From Thioalkalivibrio sp. ALMg11 (GTDB taxonomy: Bacteria > Pseudomonadota > Gammaproteobacteria > Ectothiorhodospirales > Ectothiorhodospiraceae), in NCBI RefSeq assembly GCF_000377905.1, contig NZ_KB898872.1, forward strand, positions 409,884 to 473,883: a stretch of 64,000 nucleotides of DNA. Direction: 5' to 3'. Both the position numbers and the translations under genes were made by a program. A model generated the notes under the pieces. It made no database searches, was not told the DNA's origin, and saw nothing but the letters and a program-made list of their open reading frames with translations. Below are positions 10,480 through 18,576 of the stretch, in pieces (within the stretch, counting starts at the first letter, position 1; each line of letters begins with the position of its first letter).

Positions 10480-10757
10480 TCAATGGTAGTCTTCATAATC
10501 CACCTGATCCGCATCGTCGCCACTGAACGTGAAGGTGACGACTCAGTTGCCGTTCACATGCACCGAGTAAAAGCCCGCGCGATCCCCACATAGCGGATGG
10601 AAATCCAGCCCGGGAGGTCCATCTGTCCCGGATGGGTCGCCGCATCCAGCAGCGCGAGAATATCTTCCAGGTCTTCCACATGGTCCGCCGGCAACCCACG
10701 GCGGTCACCCTTCGCGTATAGCCGTTTGAGTCCCTTGTGGCGGATCTTACTGATCAT
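10480..10757 (-). pseudogene. higB: HigB/RelE-type toxin, disrupted by frameshift and nonsense mutation
   Basis: From 10757 the frame reads MISKIRHKGLKRLYAKGDRR, a clear HigB N terminus, to about ..QMDLPG near 10612. There the family match jumps to another frame: LDFHPLCGDRAGFYSVHVNG, then VVTFTFSGDDADQVDYEDYH ending at 10480. One base is missing around 10609-10613. In the restored frame a TGA at 10543-10545 replaces the conserved Trp of the NGNW motif. Two independent lesions make a sequencing error unlikely. The catalytic C-terminal half cannot be made. The stop lies 19 bp before higA, the normal HigBA spacing. Confidence 0.9.
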
Positions 10758-10853
10758 CGGCCTTCCCTGGCAGCGACAACTCCAATGCAATGCGTAACGT
10801 TACAGTGGTCAAACCCAGCGCTAGTCAAACGTCACCACGCCTTTCGCGAAAGA

Positions 10854-11873
10854 TCAGCCGAAGCGGTAGTGCTTGCGGATGTCGCGGTGGATCTCCCAGG
10901 TGCAGTCCATGCCTTCGGGGAAGGTCACCAGGTCGCCCTCGCCAACCGTAACCGGCTCGCCACCCCCGTCGGGGGTGACCGTGACCTGGCCTTCCAGGAT
11001 GTAGCAGACCTCGCGCTCGTCGTAGTGCCAGGGGAAGGTCGAGACCTCCTTCTCCCATACCGGCCAGTCGAGCACTCCCAGGCGCTCCAGGTGGTCGTGA
11101 TCGGGACGGTGAATCACTTCGATGGACATGACAGCCTCCTCTATATCGCGAGGACGCGAGCCTAAACCGAACCCGCCCGAGGGCCAACCGGTGGTGACCC
11201 CGGTCAGCCCCCCCGGGCGCAGGCCAGCCCGCTCCGCGCCTCCAAAGCGCCGCATCAGCAGGAGCACGAACGCGCCCACGCCGAGGACGGCCGGCAGGTA
11301 CTCCAGCCACAGGCCAAGGCCCCAGGCCATGTAGCCGGTGACCAGCGCCCACAGGAGCGGGATGATCGCAAGCACCAGCGGCGGGCGCGACGGCACCAGC
11401 AACAGCAGACCCAGGGTCAGCAGCATCACCGGTCCCGGGGCCACACCGACATATTGCAGCTGCATCCACGGCGTGTCGGCCAGCGCGGTATCCAGAAGTG
11501 GATACGCCACGACGGCATAGGCGATCAGCACCATCGCTCCACCACCCGCCAGTCCGCCGGGCCAGCCGAACCGGACCTGGCCCATCAGGGTCAGCGCGAA
11601 CACCAGCATCAGGCCCTGGGCCACGAACACCCCGGCCAGCCACTCGGCGGCGAAGTGAAACGGCGCCAGCGAACCGCCGAAGAACACGATCCCGGTCCAG
11701 ACCCACAGCACCCCCAGCAACAGGCCTGTCACGCGCCCAGCTGCGCGCGAGCGATGGAACACCAGTGCCAGGGCGACAAGCGCGAACAGCGCAGCCACCC
11801 CGTGCAGCGGCCAGATCGCGGTGTTGTACTGGCCCAGGATCGCCAGCCAGGTCGGTGCCTCAAACGGCAGCAT
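10854..11873 (-). CDS. DUF6064-like membrane protein read in frame into a cupin domain
   Basis: The 339-residue frame has two parts. Residues 1-210 form a membrane domain with six or seven hydrophobic segments and the PTWLAILGQYNTAIWPLHG start typical of DUF6064 proteins. Residues 249-339 are a complete single-domain cupin (MSIEVIHRPDHDHLERLG.. to ..DIRKHYRFG), with FPWHYDEREVCYILEG supplying metal-ligand His and Glu residues. A Gly/Arg-rich linker joins them. The cupin has its own ATG and Shine-Dalgarno sequence, so two proteins may be made: a read-through fusion and a free cupin. The usual arrangement would be two separate genes. The function of both parts is unknown. Confidence 0.65.
   Translation of the reverse strand: MLPFEAPTWLAILGQYNTAIWPLHGVAALFALVALALVFHRSRAAGRVTGLLLGVLWVWTGIVFFGGSLAPFHFAAEWLAGVFVAQGLMLVFALTLMGQVRFGWPGGLAGGGAMVLIAYAVVAYPLLDTALADTPWMQLQYVGVAPGPVMLLTLGLLLLVPSRPPLVLAIIPLLWALVTGYMAWGLGLWLEYLPAVLGVGAFVLLLMRRFGGAERAGLRPGGLTGVTTGWPSGGFGLGSRPRDIEEAVMSIEVIHRPDHDHLERLGVLDWPVWEKEVSTFPWHYDEREVCYILEGQVTVTPDGGGEPVTVGEGDLVTFPEGMDCTWEIHRDIRKHYRFG
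11127..11142 (-). promoter_or_regulatory. internal ribosome-binding site and start for the cupin domain
   Basis: On the minus strand GAGGAGG lies about 6 bases before an in-frame ATG at 11129-11127. This would start a free 91-residue cupin (10854-11129), the normal length for such proteins. It is the strongest ribosome site in the ORF, so independent translation of the cupin is likely. Confidence 0.65.
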
Positions 11874-11915
11874 GTCGCCTCGCCTCCTTGGGCGTACTTG
11901 TATGGTCGCCGAACC

Positions 11916-12857
11916 CTACAGGTCCTGCACGTACGCGACCATGCGGCTGCGCATCCCGGCGTCCGGCATCGGCCCGTACAGGGCCCCCATGTTCTCTTCC
12001 ATATGCTCGACCACCGAGGTGGCCGGGATCGCACAGGTCACGCCCGGGTGCGAGACGATAAATTTCAGCAGGAACTGCGGCCAGTTCTCGCATTCGATCG
12101 TCGCCGCCCACTTCGGCAGCGGATACCCCTCAAGCTGATTGATCAGCGCCTTGCGCCGGAACGGCCGGTTCGCGATCACCGCGACCCCGCGCTCCCGCGC
12201 CAGCGGGAGCAGACGCTCTTCCACCTCGCGGTCCTGGATGTTGTAGGTGAGCTGCACGAAGTCCAAGTCCTCGCGCCGCAGGATGCGCTCCAGCTCGTCG
12301 TGCCGCCGCCCGTGCGAGGTGGTCACGCCGATATAGCGAAGCTCCCCCGCCGCGCGGCGCTCGCGCAGGGTGTCCAGATGCGCCTCCCAGTTCTGCAGGT
12401 TATGCACCTGTTGCAGGTCCAGGGTGTCGACACCCCACAGGTCCCGCGACTCCGCATGCTGGTCGCGACCGGTGGCGGTGCTACGCGTCCAGATCTTGGT
12501 CGCCGAAAACACACCCTCCGGATACTCCAGTTCGCGCAGGCCATGCCCCACCACCGCCTCCGCACGCCCGTACATCGGCGACGAATCGATCATCCCGCCG
12601 CCGCGGCGGAAGAAGGCCTCCAGAATCCGGGTACGCACCGCCAGCGCATCCGGCTCCTGCGGCACGTTGAAGGTAATCCAGGTCCCCATCCCGATCACCG
12701 GGATCTTCTCTCCGGACGACGGGATCGGCTTGCGCTGGGGCTCACGCCCCGTAGAGGCGCCCCCGACAAGGGGCCACCCTGCGCCGGCCGCCACTGCAGA
12801 ACCGGCCATCCAGCGCAGGAAGGAACGACGCGAACGCCGCGAGAAACGTTGATTCAT
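11916..12857 (-). CDS. aldo/keto reductase with Tat signal
   Basis: An exported aldo/keto reductase. The start at 12857 gives MNQRFSRRSRRSFLRWMAGS, a twin-arginine signal with the SRRSFLRW motif, so the folded enzyme is probably sent to the periplasm. The catalytic domain follows from about residue 45 with IPVIGMGTWITF, the DSSPMYGRAE segment (catalytic Asp and Tyr), the family Lys in SATKIWT and the VHNLQNW strand with the usual His. About 313 residues in all. Longer starts (12869, 12887) only add residues before the Tat motif. The substrate is unknown. The palindromic element at 12934 lies just upstream and may have displaced its promoter. Confidence 0.9.
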   Translation of the reverse strand: MNQRFSRRSRRSFLRWMAGSAVAAGAGWPLVGGASTGREPQRKPIPSSGEKIPVIGMGTWITFNVPQEPDALAVRTRILEAFFRRGGGMIDSSPMYGRAEAVVGHGLRELEYPEGVFSATKIWTRSTATGRDQHAESRDLWGVDTLDLQQVHNLQNWEAHLDTLRERRAAGELRYIGVTTSHGRRHDELERILRREDLDFVQLTYNIQDREVEERLLPLARERGVAVIANRPFRRKALINQLEGYPLPKWAATIECENWPQFLLKFIVSHPGVTCAIPATSVVEHMEENMGALYGPMPDAGMRSRMVAYVQDL

Positions 12858-12933
12858 GGTCCGGACCATGGAAAGGAAACCCAGCACCGTGGGCCATCCA
12901 ACCGCTGCACAAGTTCCCTACAGCGCCGTTCTT

Positions 12934-13232
12934 AGGGAGACGCTGATTGAATCGCGCGCTCGCGCTCGAGTCGCTTTTGCGTGCGAACAAGGCGCGGCGA
13001 CCGCCGTGCAGTCACTCTGCACAAGGGAGCCGCAACGCCGGGCGCGCGCCCGTTTTCGTCAACAACGGGCGGCCGAGCCCCTACGTTCAATGGCTTGTGG
13101 GGTTGGTACCCCAGGTTCCCCGATCCTGCGTTGCGGCCCTTGCCGGTAGAACCACTACCGGCCGCGCACCGCGCCTTGTCTCGGAAAACCTGGGGCACCA
13201 ACGCGAGCGTGCGATTCAATCAGCGTCTCCCT
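12934..13232. repeat. multi-stem palindromic element, full copy B (299 bp)
   Basis: Same family as 8400-8669 but in reverse orientation. Its ends read AGGGAGACGCTGATTGAATC and the complement. The outer stem uses GCGCGCTCGCG in place of copy A's TGTACACGTTCGCG, with matching changes on both sides. The internal GCCGGTAG/CTACCGGC hairpin likewise differs from copy A by a paired change. TA flanks both ends (TTA|GGG..CCC|TAG), compatible with a TA target-site duplication. It supplies the last codons of hemD. Confidence 0.85.
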
Positions 13233-14068
13233 AGATGCCGGGACAGGGCCGAGACCAGGGGTTTCATGAAGTACTGGCCCTCGGGGACCACCGTGGGGGT
13301 GATGCCGTGGGCGCGCAGTTCGTCGGCTACCACGGGGCCAATCGCCGCGACCACGGTCCGGGCCAGCGCCGCGAGCAGCACGTCTTCCCGCGCATCGGCA
13401 TGGGCGACGCGGACCAGACGCCGGACCTGGGCCTGGCTGGTGAAGGCGATGGCATCCACCTCCCCTGCGATCAGGGCCTCGATGAGCTCGCTCACACGCC
13501 CGGTTTCGGCGGCATCCGCGTAGCGGTAGGGCCAGACCGGGAATGCCTCCGCGCCGGCCTGCCCCAGGAAATCCAGCAGGCGGCGGTTGGGCTCCGCGCC
13601 GTAGAGTTGCACGCCGATGCGCTGTCCGCCCAGGTCCTGCCCGGACAGGGTTTCGATGATCCCCTCGGTGGTCGGTGCGGCGGCAACGGCATCCGGCCGG
13701 ACCCCAAAGGGCTTCATCGCGCGCCCGGGTTTAGGGCCGCGTACCAGCGTCGGCGTCCGGGCCACGGCCGCCAGCCAGTCGTCCTCGCGCCCGGCGCGAA
13801 GGGCAAACCCGGTCAAGCGGGTAAAACCCTCGCCGGTCAGGACGATCAGCCGATCGAACGGCGCCTCGATGACCGTGTCCAGCCAGGCCTCGATGGCCAC
13901 CTGATCGGGACTGTCGTGGATCGCGACCAGCGGGCAGCGCCAAACCTCGGCCCCGCGCCGCTCCAGCAGACCCGCGAAGATCTCCAGCGCCCGGCTCTCC
14001 GGGAGCGCGACGCGACAGCCCGCAAGCGCGTCGGCGGTCGCATCCGGCATGGCGGACGCGGCATTCAC
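13220..14068 (-). CDS. hemD: uroporphyrinogen-III synthase
   Basis: HemD closes hydroxymethylbilane into uroporphyrinogen III, the branch point to heme and siroheme. The 282-residue protein has the family's diffuse two-lobed pattern: CRVALPESRALEIFAGLLERRG near the N terminus, RLIVLTGEGFTRL, a Gly-rich GGQRIGVQLYG hinge, and AIAFTSQAQVRRL with VVAAIGPVVADELRAHGI in the second lobe. Its start overlaps the cysG stop by four bases, so it is the last gene of the nitrate/siroheme operon. The final residues (LGRR) and the stop are encoded by the end of the palindromic element, which has replaced the native 3' end. The family is poorly conserved, but the context is strong. Confidence 0.87.
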   Translation of the reverse strand: MNAASAMPDATADALAGCRVALPESRALEIFAGLLERRGAEVWRCPLVAIHDSPDQVAIEAWLDTVIEAPFDRLIVLTGEGFTRLTGFALRAGREDDWLAAVARTPTLVRGPKPGRAMKPFGVRPDAVAAAPTTEGIIETLSGQDLGGQRIGVQLYGAEPNRRLLDFLGQAGAEAFPVWPYRYADAAETGRVSELIEALIAGEVDAIAFTSQAQVRRLVRVAHADAREDVLLAALARTVVAAIGPVVADELRAHGITPTVVPEGQYFMKPLVSALSRHLGRR

Positions 14069-15519
14069 GCTGCGCTCGCCGCCGCAGCTTGAGGGCCCGG
14101 CATCGGCTGCGGGAACACCGTGGCCGCTCCGGCATCCGGCTGGAACCAGGCCAGGCGCGAGTGGCAGGCGGCGACCTCGCCGATCACGATCAGGCTGGGC
14201 GAGCCCACCTGTTCGCGCTCGGCGCGAGCGGCCAGGGTATCCAGGGTGCCGGTGACCACGCGCTGGCGCGCGGTCGTGCCGTTCTCGATAATCGCGGCCG
14301 GGGTCCGCCCGGCGCGGCCCGCACCCTTCAGGCCCTGGCAGATCTCGCCCACGCCCTTGCGGCCCATGTAGAACACCAGCGTCTCGCGGGTGTTCGTCAG
14401 CTGCGACCAGTCCACATCCAGCCGCCCCTCGCGGGTATGGCCGGTGATGAAGCGCACCGACTGGGCATGGTCACGGTGGGTCAGCGGGATGCCCGAATAG
14501 GCGGCACAGCCACTGGCCGCGGTAATGCCGGGTACCACCTGATAGGCCACGCCATCACGGGCCAGCACGTCCAGTTCCTCGCCACCGCGGCCGAACACGA
14601 ACGGGTCGCCGCCCTTCAGCCGCGCCACGCGCTTGCCCTCGCGCGCCAACCGCGAGAGCAGTGCGCTGATCTCCGCCTGCGGCACGCAGTGGTGATCGCG
14701 CTCCTTGCCGACATAGAAACGCTCCGCCTCGCGCCGGGCCAGGTTGACCACCTCGGAGGACACCAGCCGGTCATAGACGACCACGTCCGCCTGCTGCAAC
14801 AGGCGCAGCGCGCGGAAGGTCAGCAGGTCGGGATCGCCCGGCCCGGCGCCAATCAGATAGACCTCGCCCGGCGTGGCGGCATCCGCCTCGTTCAATTCCT
14901 GCTCCAAGCGCTCTGCCGCCGCGTCCATGCGCCCGGCTAGGGCCAGCTCGGTGGCCGGCCCGGCAAACGCCCGCTCCCAGAAGGCGCGCCGCGCGTTCAC
15001 GCTGTCGAAGTGGGCGCGCACCCGGTCACGCAGGCGACCGGCCAGCTCCGCCAGGCGCCCGTAGCCGGACGGGATCAGGCTCTCGATCTTCGCGCGCAGC
15101 AGACGCACCAGGACCGGGGCGCGGCCACCGGAGCCGATTGCGATGGTCAGCGGGCCGCGCTCGACGATGGCCGGCAGGATGAAGCTGCAAAGGTGGGGCT
15201 GGTCCGCCACATTCACCGGGATAGAACGCGCGACACAGTCCTCCGAGACCTGACGGTTTGCGGCCGCGTCATCGGTCGCGGCGATCACGATCGCCACCGG
15301 TCCCAGGCACTCGGTTCGGTAGGCACCCGGCTCGCGGGTGATCTGCTCCGGGTGCTCGCGCAACAAGCGCTCGGCGGCATCACTGTACTCAGGGGACCGC
15401 AGACGCACCCGCGCCCCGGCCTCCAGCAGCAGCGCTGCCTTGCGCGTGGCCACCGGCCCGGCCCCGACCACCAGGGCCTCGCGGCCGTGCAACTGCATAT
15501 AGATCGGCAGGTGTTCCAT
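14065..15519 (-). CDS. cysG: siroheme synthase (precorrin-2 dehydrogenase/ferrochelatase and uroporphyrinogen-III methyltransferase)
   Basis: This trifunctional enzyme makes siroheme, the prosthetic group of the assimilatory nitrite reductase NirB. Residues 1-210 are the dehydrogenase/ferrochelatase half with the VVGAGPVATRKAALLLEAGA NAD loop. Residues 215-470 are the methyltransferase with YLIGAGPGDPDLLTFRALRL and VVPGITAASGCAAYSGIPLT. The start at 15519 is six bases after GAGGG. An in-frame ATG at 15525, which overlaps the nasA stop as ATGA, would add two residues. Overlaps with nasA and hemD place it firmly in the operon and explain its job there. Confidence 0.95.
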   Translation of the reverse strand: MEHLPIYMQLHGREALVVGAGPVATRKAALLLEAGARVRLRSPEYSDAAERLLREHPEQITREPGAYRTECLGPVAIVIAATDDAAANRQVSEDCVARSIPVNVADQPHLCSFILPAIVERGPLTIAIGSGGRAPVLVRLLRAKIESLIPSGYGRLAELAGRLRDRVRAHFDSVNARRAFWERAFAGPATELALAGRMDAAAERLEQELNEADAATPGEVYLIGAGPGDPDLLTFRALRLLQQADVVVYDRLVSSEVVNLARREAERFYVGKERDHHCVPQAEISALLSRLAREGKRVARLKGGDPFVFGRGGEELDVLARDGVAYQVVPGITAASGCAAYSGIPLTHRDHAQSVRFITGHTREGRLDVDWSQLTNTRETLVFYMGRKGVGEICQGLKGAGRAGRTPAAIIENGTTARQRVVTGTLDTLAARAEREQVGSPSLIVIGEVAACHSRLAWFQPDAGAATVFPQPMPGPQAAAASAA

Positions 15520-15521
15520 GC

Positions 15522-18212
15522 TCATCCCTCCCGCGCCACGGGGTCCGTGGGCGCCTCGGCTTGTTCATTCAACAGGGTCTGGATCTCGGGGCGGCAGGAG
15601 CCACAGTTGGTGCCGGCCTCGAGACAGGCACCCACGGCCTCGCAGGTCGCCAGCCCCTGCTCGCGGATCGCCGTGCGGATGCGGGTCGCGTCCACTCCGA
15701 AACAGGCGCAGACCATGCGCCCGCGCGCGGCTTGTCCGTTCGGCGGACGGCCCGTGAGCAGCGCCATGCGTTCGTCATCGGTAATCGACTCGGCCGCGAA
15801 CAGACCGCCCAGCCATTCGCGCTCGGGCAGGCCCCGGTCGGGTCCCGCGAAGAACACGCAGGCCAAGCGCCCCTCCTGAATGCGTGCGGCGCGGTAGCGA
15901 CCACCCGCTGGGTCGGCGAACTCCAGCCACTCGCCGGGACCATCCAGGCGCACCCGCCAGTCGGCGATCTCGAGTGGCGCGCCGCGTCCGGCCAGTTCGA
16001 AGCGCAGATGCCGCGGGCCGCGCGCGGTCACCGCGTAGTCGGCCTCCGGGAGGCTCACCGGCTCGCGGCTCAGCACGAAGCCGTGCCAGTCCATCGCCGC
16101 TGGGCGCACGGACACGGCGGTGTGCTTGAACGCCGGCTGCCCGGAGACGGGATCGACATGCGCGGGCACCAGGGCATCCACCCGCGCGAGGCGCGCGATC
16201 GGCCGACTCCAGTGCATCGGCACGAACACGCTGCCGGGGCGTTGCTCGCGACTCACCTGCACCCGCGCCAGCAGACGCCCATGACGGCTGGTCACCTCGG
16301 CCAGATCGCCCGCCTGCACACGGAACAGGCCGGCGTCCACCGGATGGATCTCGACGAACGGCTCCGGCTGGTGGGCGCTCAGGCGCGGGGTACTCGCAGT
16401 GCGGGTCATGCTGTGCCACTGGTCGCGGATGCGGCCGGTGTTCAGGCGCAGCGGGTACTCGGCATCGATCGAGTCGGTCGGGGTTTGCGGGGTCACGGCG
16501 GCGAGCCGTGCCCGGCCGTTGGCCGTAAAGAAGCGGCCGTCGGCGTAAAGATGCGCAGCACCCGTCTTGCTGCCGGCGGGCAGCGGCCACTGCACCGGTT
16601 CGAGGACCTCAAAGGCATCCGCGTCGAGCGCGGCCAGTGCGCCGATGTCGAAGTCGCGCGTTCCATTGTTCTCGAACGCGGACAGCGCCGCGTGCTCGCG
16701 GAAGATCTCCACCGGGTGCGAATAGGGAAAGGTCTCGGCAAAGCCCAGGCGGCGGGCGACCTCGGCCAGCGCCCACCAGTCGTGGCGCGCCTCGCCCGGG
16801 GGTTCCCGGAACGGGCGCTGGCGCGAGATACGGCGCTCGGAGTTGGTGACCGTGCCGTCCTTCTCGCCCCAGGTGGTCGCCGGCAACAGCACGTCGGCCA
16901 CGCGGGTCGTCTCGGTGTCGCGCACACAGTCCGAAACCACGACCAACGGGCAATCGCGCAGGGCCCGCTCGAAGCGCTCGGCCTCGGGCAGGCTGAACAG
17001 GGGGTTGGTGCCGATGATCCAGATCGCCTTGATCTGCCCCGATTCGACCGCGCGGAACAGATCCACCGCCTTCAGCCCCGGCTTGCGCGCCAGGTTCGAC
17101 GCGCCCCAGAAGCGGCCTACCCGATCCAGGGCCTCGTCGTCGAAGCCCATGTGCGCAGCCAACTGGCTGGCCAACCCGCCGACCTCGCGCCCGCCCATCG
17201 CATTCGGCTGCCCGGTCAACGAGAACGGGCCCATGCCCGGGCGCCCGATGCGGCCGGTGGCCAGGTGCACGTTGAGGATCGTCCCGGCCTTGTCCACGCC
17301 GCTGTCGGACTGGTTGATGCCCTGGCAGAACGCGGTAACGGACCGCTCCGTTCGGGCGAACCACTGAAAGAAGGTGGCCACCGCCTCGGGGTCCAGTTCG
17401 CAGGCCTCGGCGGTCACGGCAATCGACGGGCTGGAGGCGCGGGCCGCCGCCAGGGCGTCGGCAAAGCCATCGACGTGGCGTTCCAGGAATGCCGGGGCCA
17501 GGGCATCCTCGCGGCGCAGGTGATCCAGCAGCCCGTTGAACAGCCATGCATCCGTGCCCGGCGCCAGCGGCAGGTGCAGGTCGGCCGCCTGGGCGGTGGC
17601 CGTGCGCCGCGGATCGATCACCACCAGCTTCATCTCGGGGCGCGCCGCGCGGGCCGCCTGCAGGCGCTGGAACAGGACCGGGTGCGCCCAGGCCATATTG
17701 GACCCAACCACCACGACCAGGTCGGCCTGTTCGAAGTCGGTGTAGCTCCCCGGTACGCCGTCCACACCGAAGGCCCGGGTGTGTGCGGCCACGGCCGTGG
17801 ACATGCAAAGCCGCGAGTTGGTGTCGATGTTGGCCGAGCCGACGAAGCCCTTCATCAGCTTGTTGGCCACATAGTAGTCTTCGGTCAGGATCTGCCCCGA
17901 GACATACAGCGCCACCGCGTCCGGCCCGTGGCGGTCGATCACCTCGCGAAAGCCACCCGCGACATGATCCAGCGCCGTGTCCCAGTCGACGCGCGTGCCC
18001 TCGATCTCCGGGTGCAACAGGCGCCCCTCGTCCCCCAGGGTCTCGGCCAGCGCCGCTCCCTTGGAACACAGGCGCCCGGCGTTCGCCGGATGGGTGGCGT
18101 CGCCACGCACCGCGACCGGAAACTCGCCATCGGGCGTCGCGGTCACCTCCACGCCACAGCCGACCCCACAATAGGGGCAGGTGGTACGCGTCACGGCGTC
18201 AGACGTGGCCAT
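15522..18212 (-). CDS. nasA: assimilatory nitrate reductase catalytic subunit
   Basis: This is a cytoplasmic molybdopterin enzyme reducing nitrate to nitrite. The 896-residue protein starts at 18212 (MATSDAVTRTTCPYCGVGCG), giving the N-terminal [4Fe-4S] motif CPYCGVGC. The MGD-binding oxidoreductase domain follows, with GKAG-free NasA-type blocks such as NSRLCMSTAVAAH and GTNPLFSLPEAERF. A C-terminal BFD-like [2Fe-2S] domain (VCACFGVD..NCGSCRPEIQ) completes it. The C-terminal domain is usual in NasA but absent from periplasmic Nap enzymes. nirD ends one base upstream and cysG overlaps downstream. Confidence 0.95.
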   Translation of the reverse strand: MATSDAVTRTTCPYCGVGCGVEVTATPDGEFPVAVRGDATHPANAGRLCSKGAALAETLGDEGRLLHPEIEGTRVDWDTALDHVAGGFREVIDRHGPDAVALYVSGQILTEDYYVANKLMKGFVGSANIDTNSRLCMSTAVAAHTRAFGVDGVPGSYTDFEQADLVVVVGSNMAWAHPVLFQRLQAARAARPEMKLVVIDPRRTATAQAADLHLPLAPGTDAWLFNGLLDHLRREDALAPAFLERHVDGFADALAAARASSPSIAVTAEACELDPEAVATFFQWFARTERSVTAFCQGINQSDSGVDKAGTILNVHLATGRIGRPGMGPFSLTGQPNAMGGREVGGLASQLAAHMGFDDEALDRVGRFWGASNLARKPGLKAVDLFRAVESGQIKAIWIIGTNPLFSLPEAERFERALRDCPLVVVSDCVRDTETTRVADVLLPATTWGEKDGTVTNSERRISRQRPFREPPGEARHDWWALAEVARRLGFAETFPYSHPVEIFREHAALSAFENNGTRDFDIGALAALDADAFEVLEPVQWPLPAGSKTGAAHLYADGRFFTANGRARLAAVTPQTPTDSIDAEYPLRLNTGRIRDQWHSMTRTASTPRLSAHQPEPFVEIHPVDAGLFRVQAGDLAEVTSRHGRLLARVQVSREQRPGSVFVPMHWSRPIARLARVDALVPAHVDPVSGQPAFKHTAVSVRPAAMDWHGFVLSREPVSLPEADYAVTARGPRHLRFELAGRGAPLEIADWRVRLDGPGEWLEFADPAGGRYRAARIQEGRLACVFFAGPDRGLPEREWLGGLFAAESITDDERMALLTGRPPNGQAARGRMVCACFGVDATRIRTAIREQGLATCEAVGACLEAGTNCGSCRPEIQTLLNEQAEAPTDPVAREG

Positions 18213-18213
18213 C

Positions 18214-18576
18214 TCAGCCCGCCTCGCGGCAATCAACCACCGGCGCCGCGTCCGAATCGGCGGCGGAGACGGCCAGGTCCAGCCACACCTGGCCCTCGGT
18301 CACGCGGATCGGGAAGGCACGTGTGCAGCCCGAATCCGCACCGGTGGCCGCGCCGGATTGCAGGTCGATCACCCAGTTGTGCAGCGGGCAGGTCACGCGT
18401 TCGCCATGCACGATGCCCTGCGACAGCGGCCCACCCTTGTGCGGACACTGGTCGCGCAGCGCGAAGACGTGGTCGTCCGCCGTGCGGAACACGGCGATAT
18501 CGCCGTTGGGGCCAGCAACGACCCGCGCGCCCAGCGGCGGGATGTCGGCGAGATGGCAGATCGCGGTCCAGCTCAT
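18214..18576 (-). CDS. nirD: nitrite reductase [NAD(P)H] small subunit
   Basis: A 120-residue Rieske-type protein that pairs with NirB in NAD(P)H nitrite reductase. It shows the CPHKGGPLSQGIVHGERVTC..PLHNW pattern, in which the two Cys/His pairs take the Rieske cluster positions. The start at 18576 gives MSWTAICHLADIPPLGARVV, the normal N terminus. A longer frame upstream is overlap with nirB and is rejected. The start overlaps the nirB stop as ATGA, and nasA starts one base after its stop, so translation is coupled on both sides. Confidence 0.95.
   Translation of the reverse strand: MSWTAICHLADIPPLGARVVAGPNGDIAVFRTADDHVFALRDQCPHKGGPLSQGIVHGERVTCPLHNWVIDLQSGAATGADSGCTRAFPIRVTEGQVWLDLAVSAADSDAAPVVDCREAG

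Noticed and set aside
12943..13234. Overlapping open frames within palindromic element copy B (also in copies A and C)
   Set aside because: Frames exist on both strands because the element is palindromic; the predicted peptides mirror each other and resemble no family.
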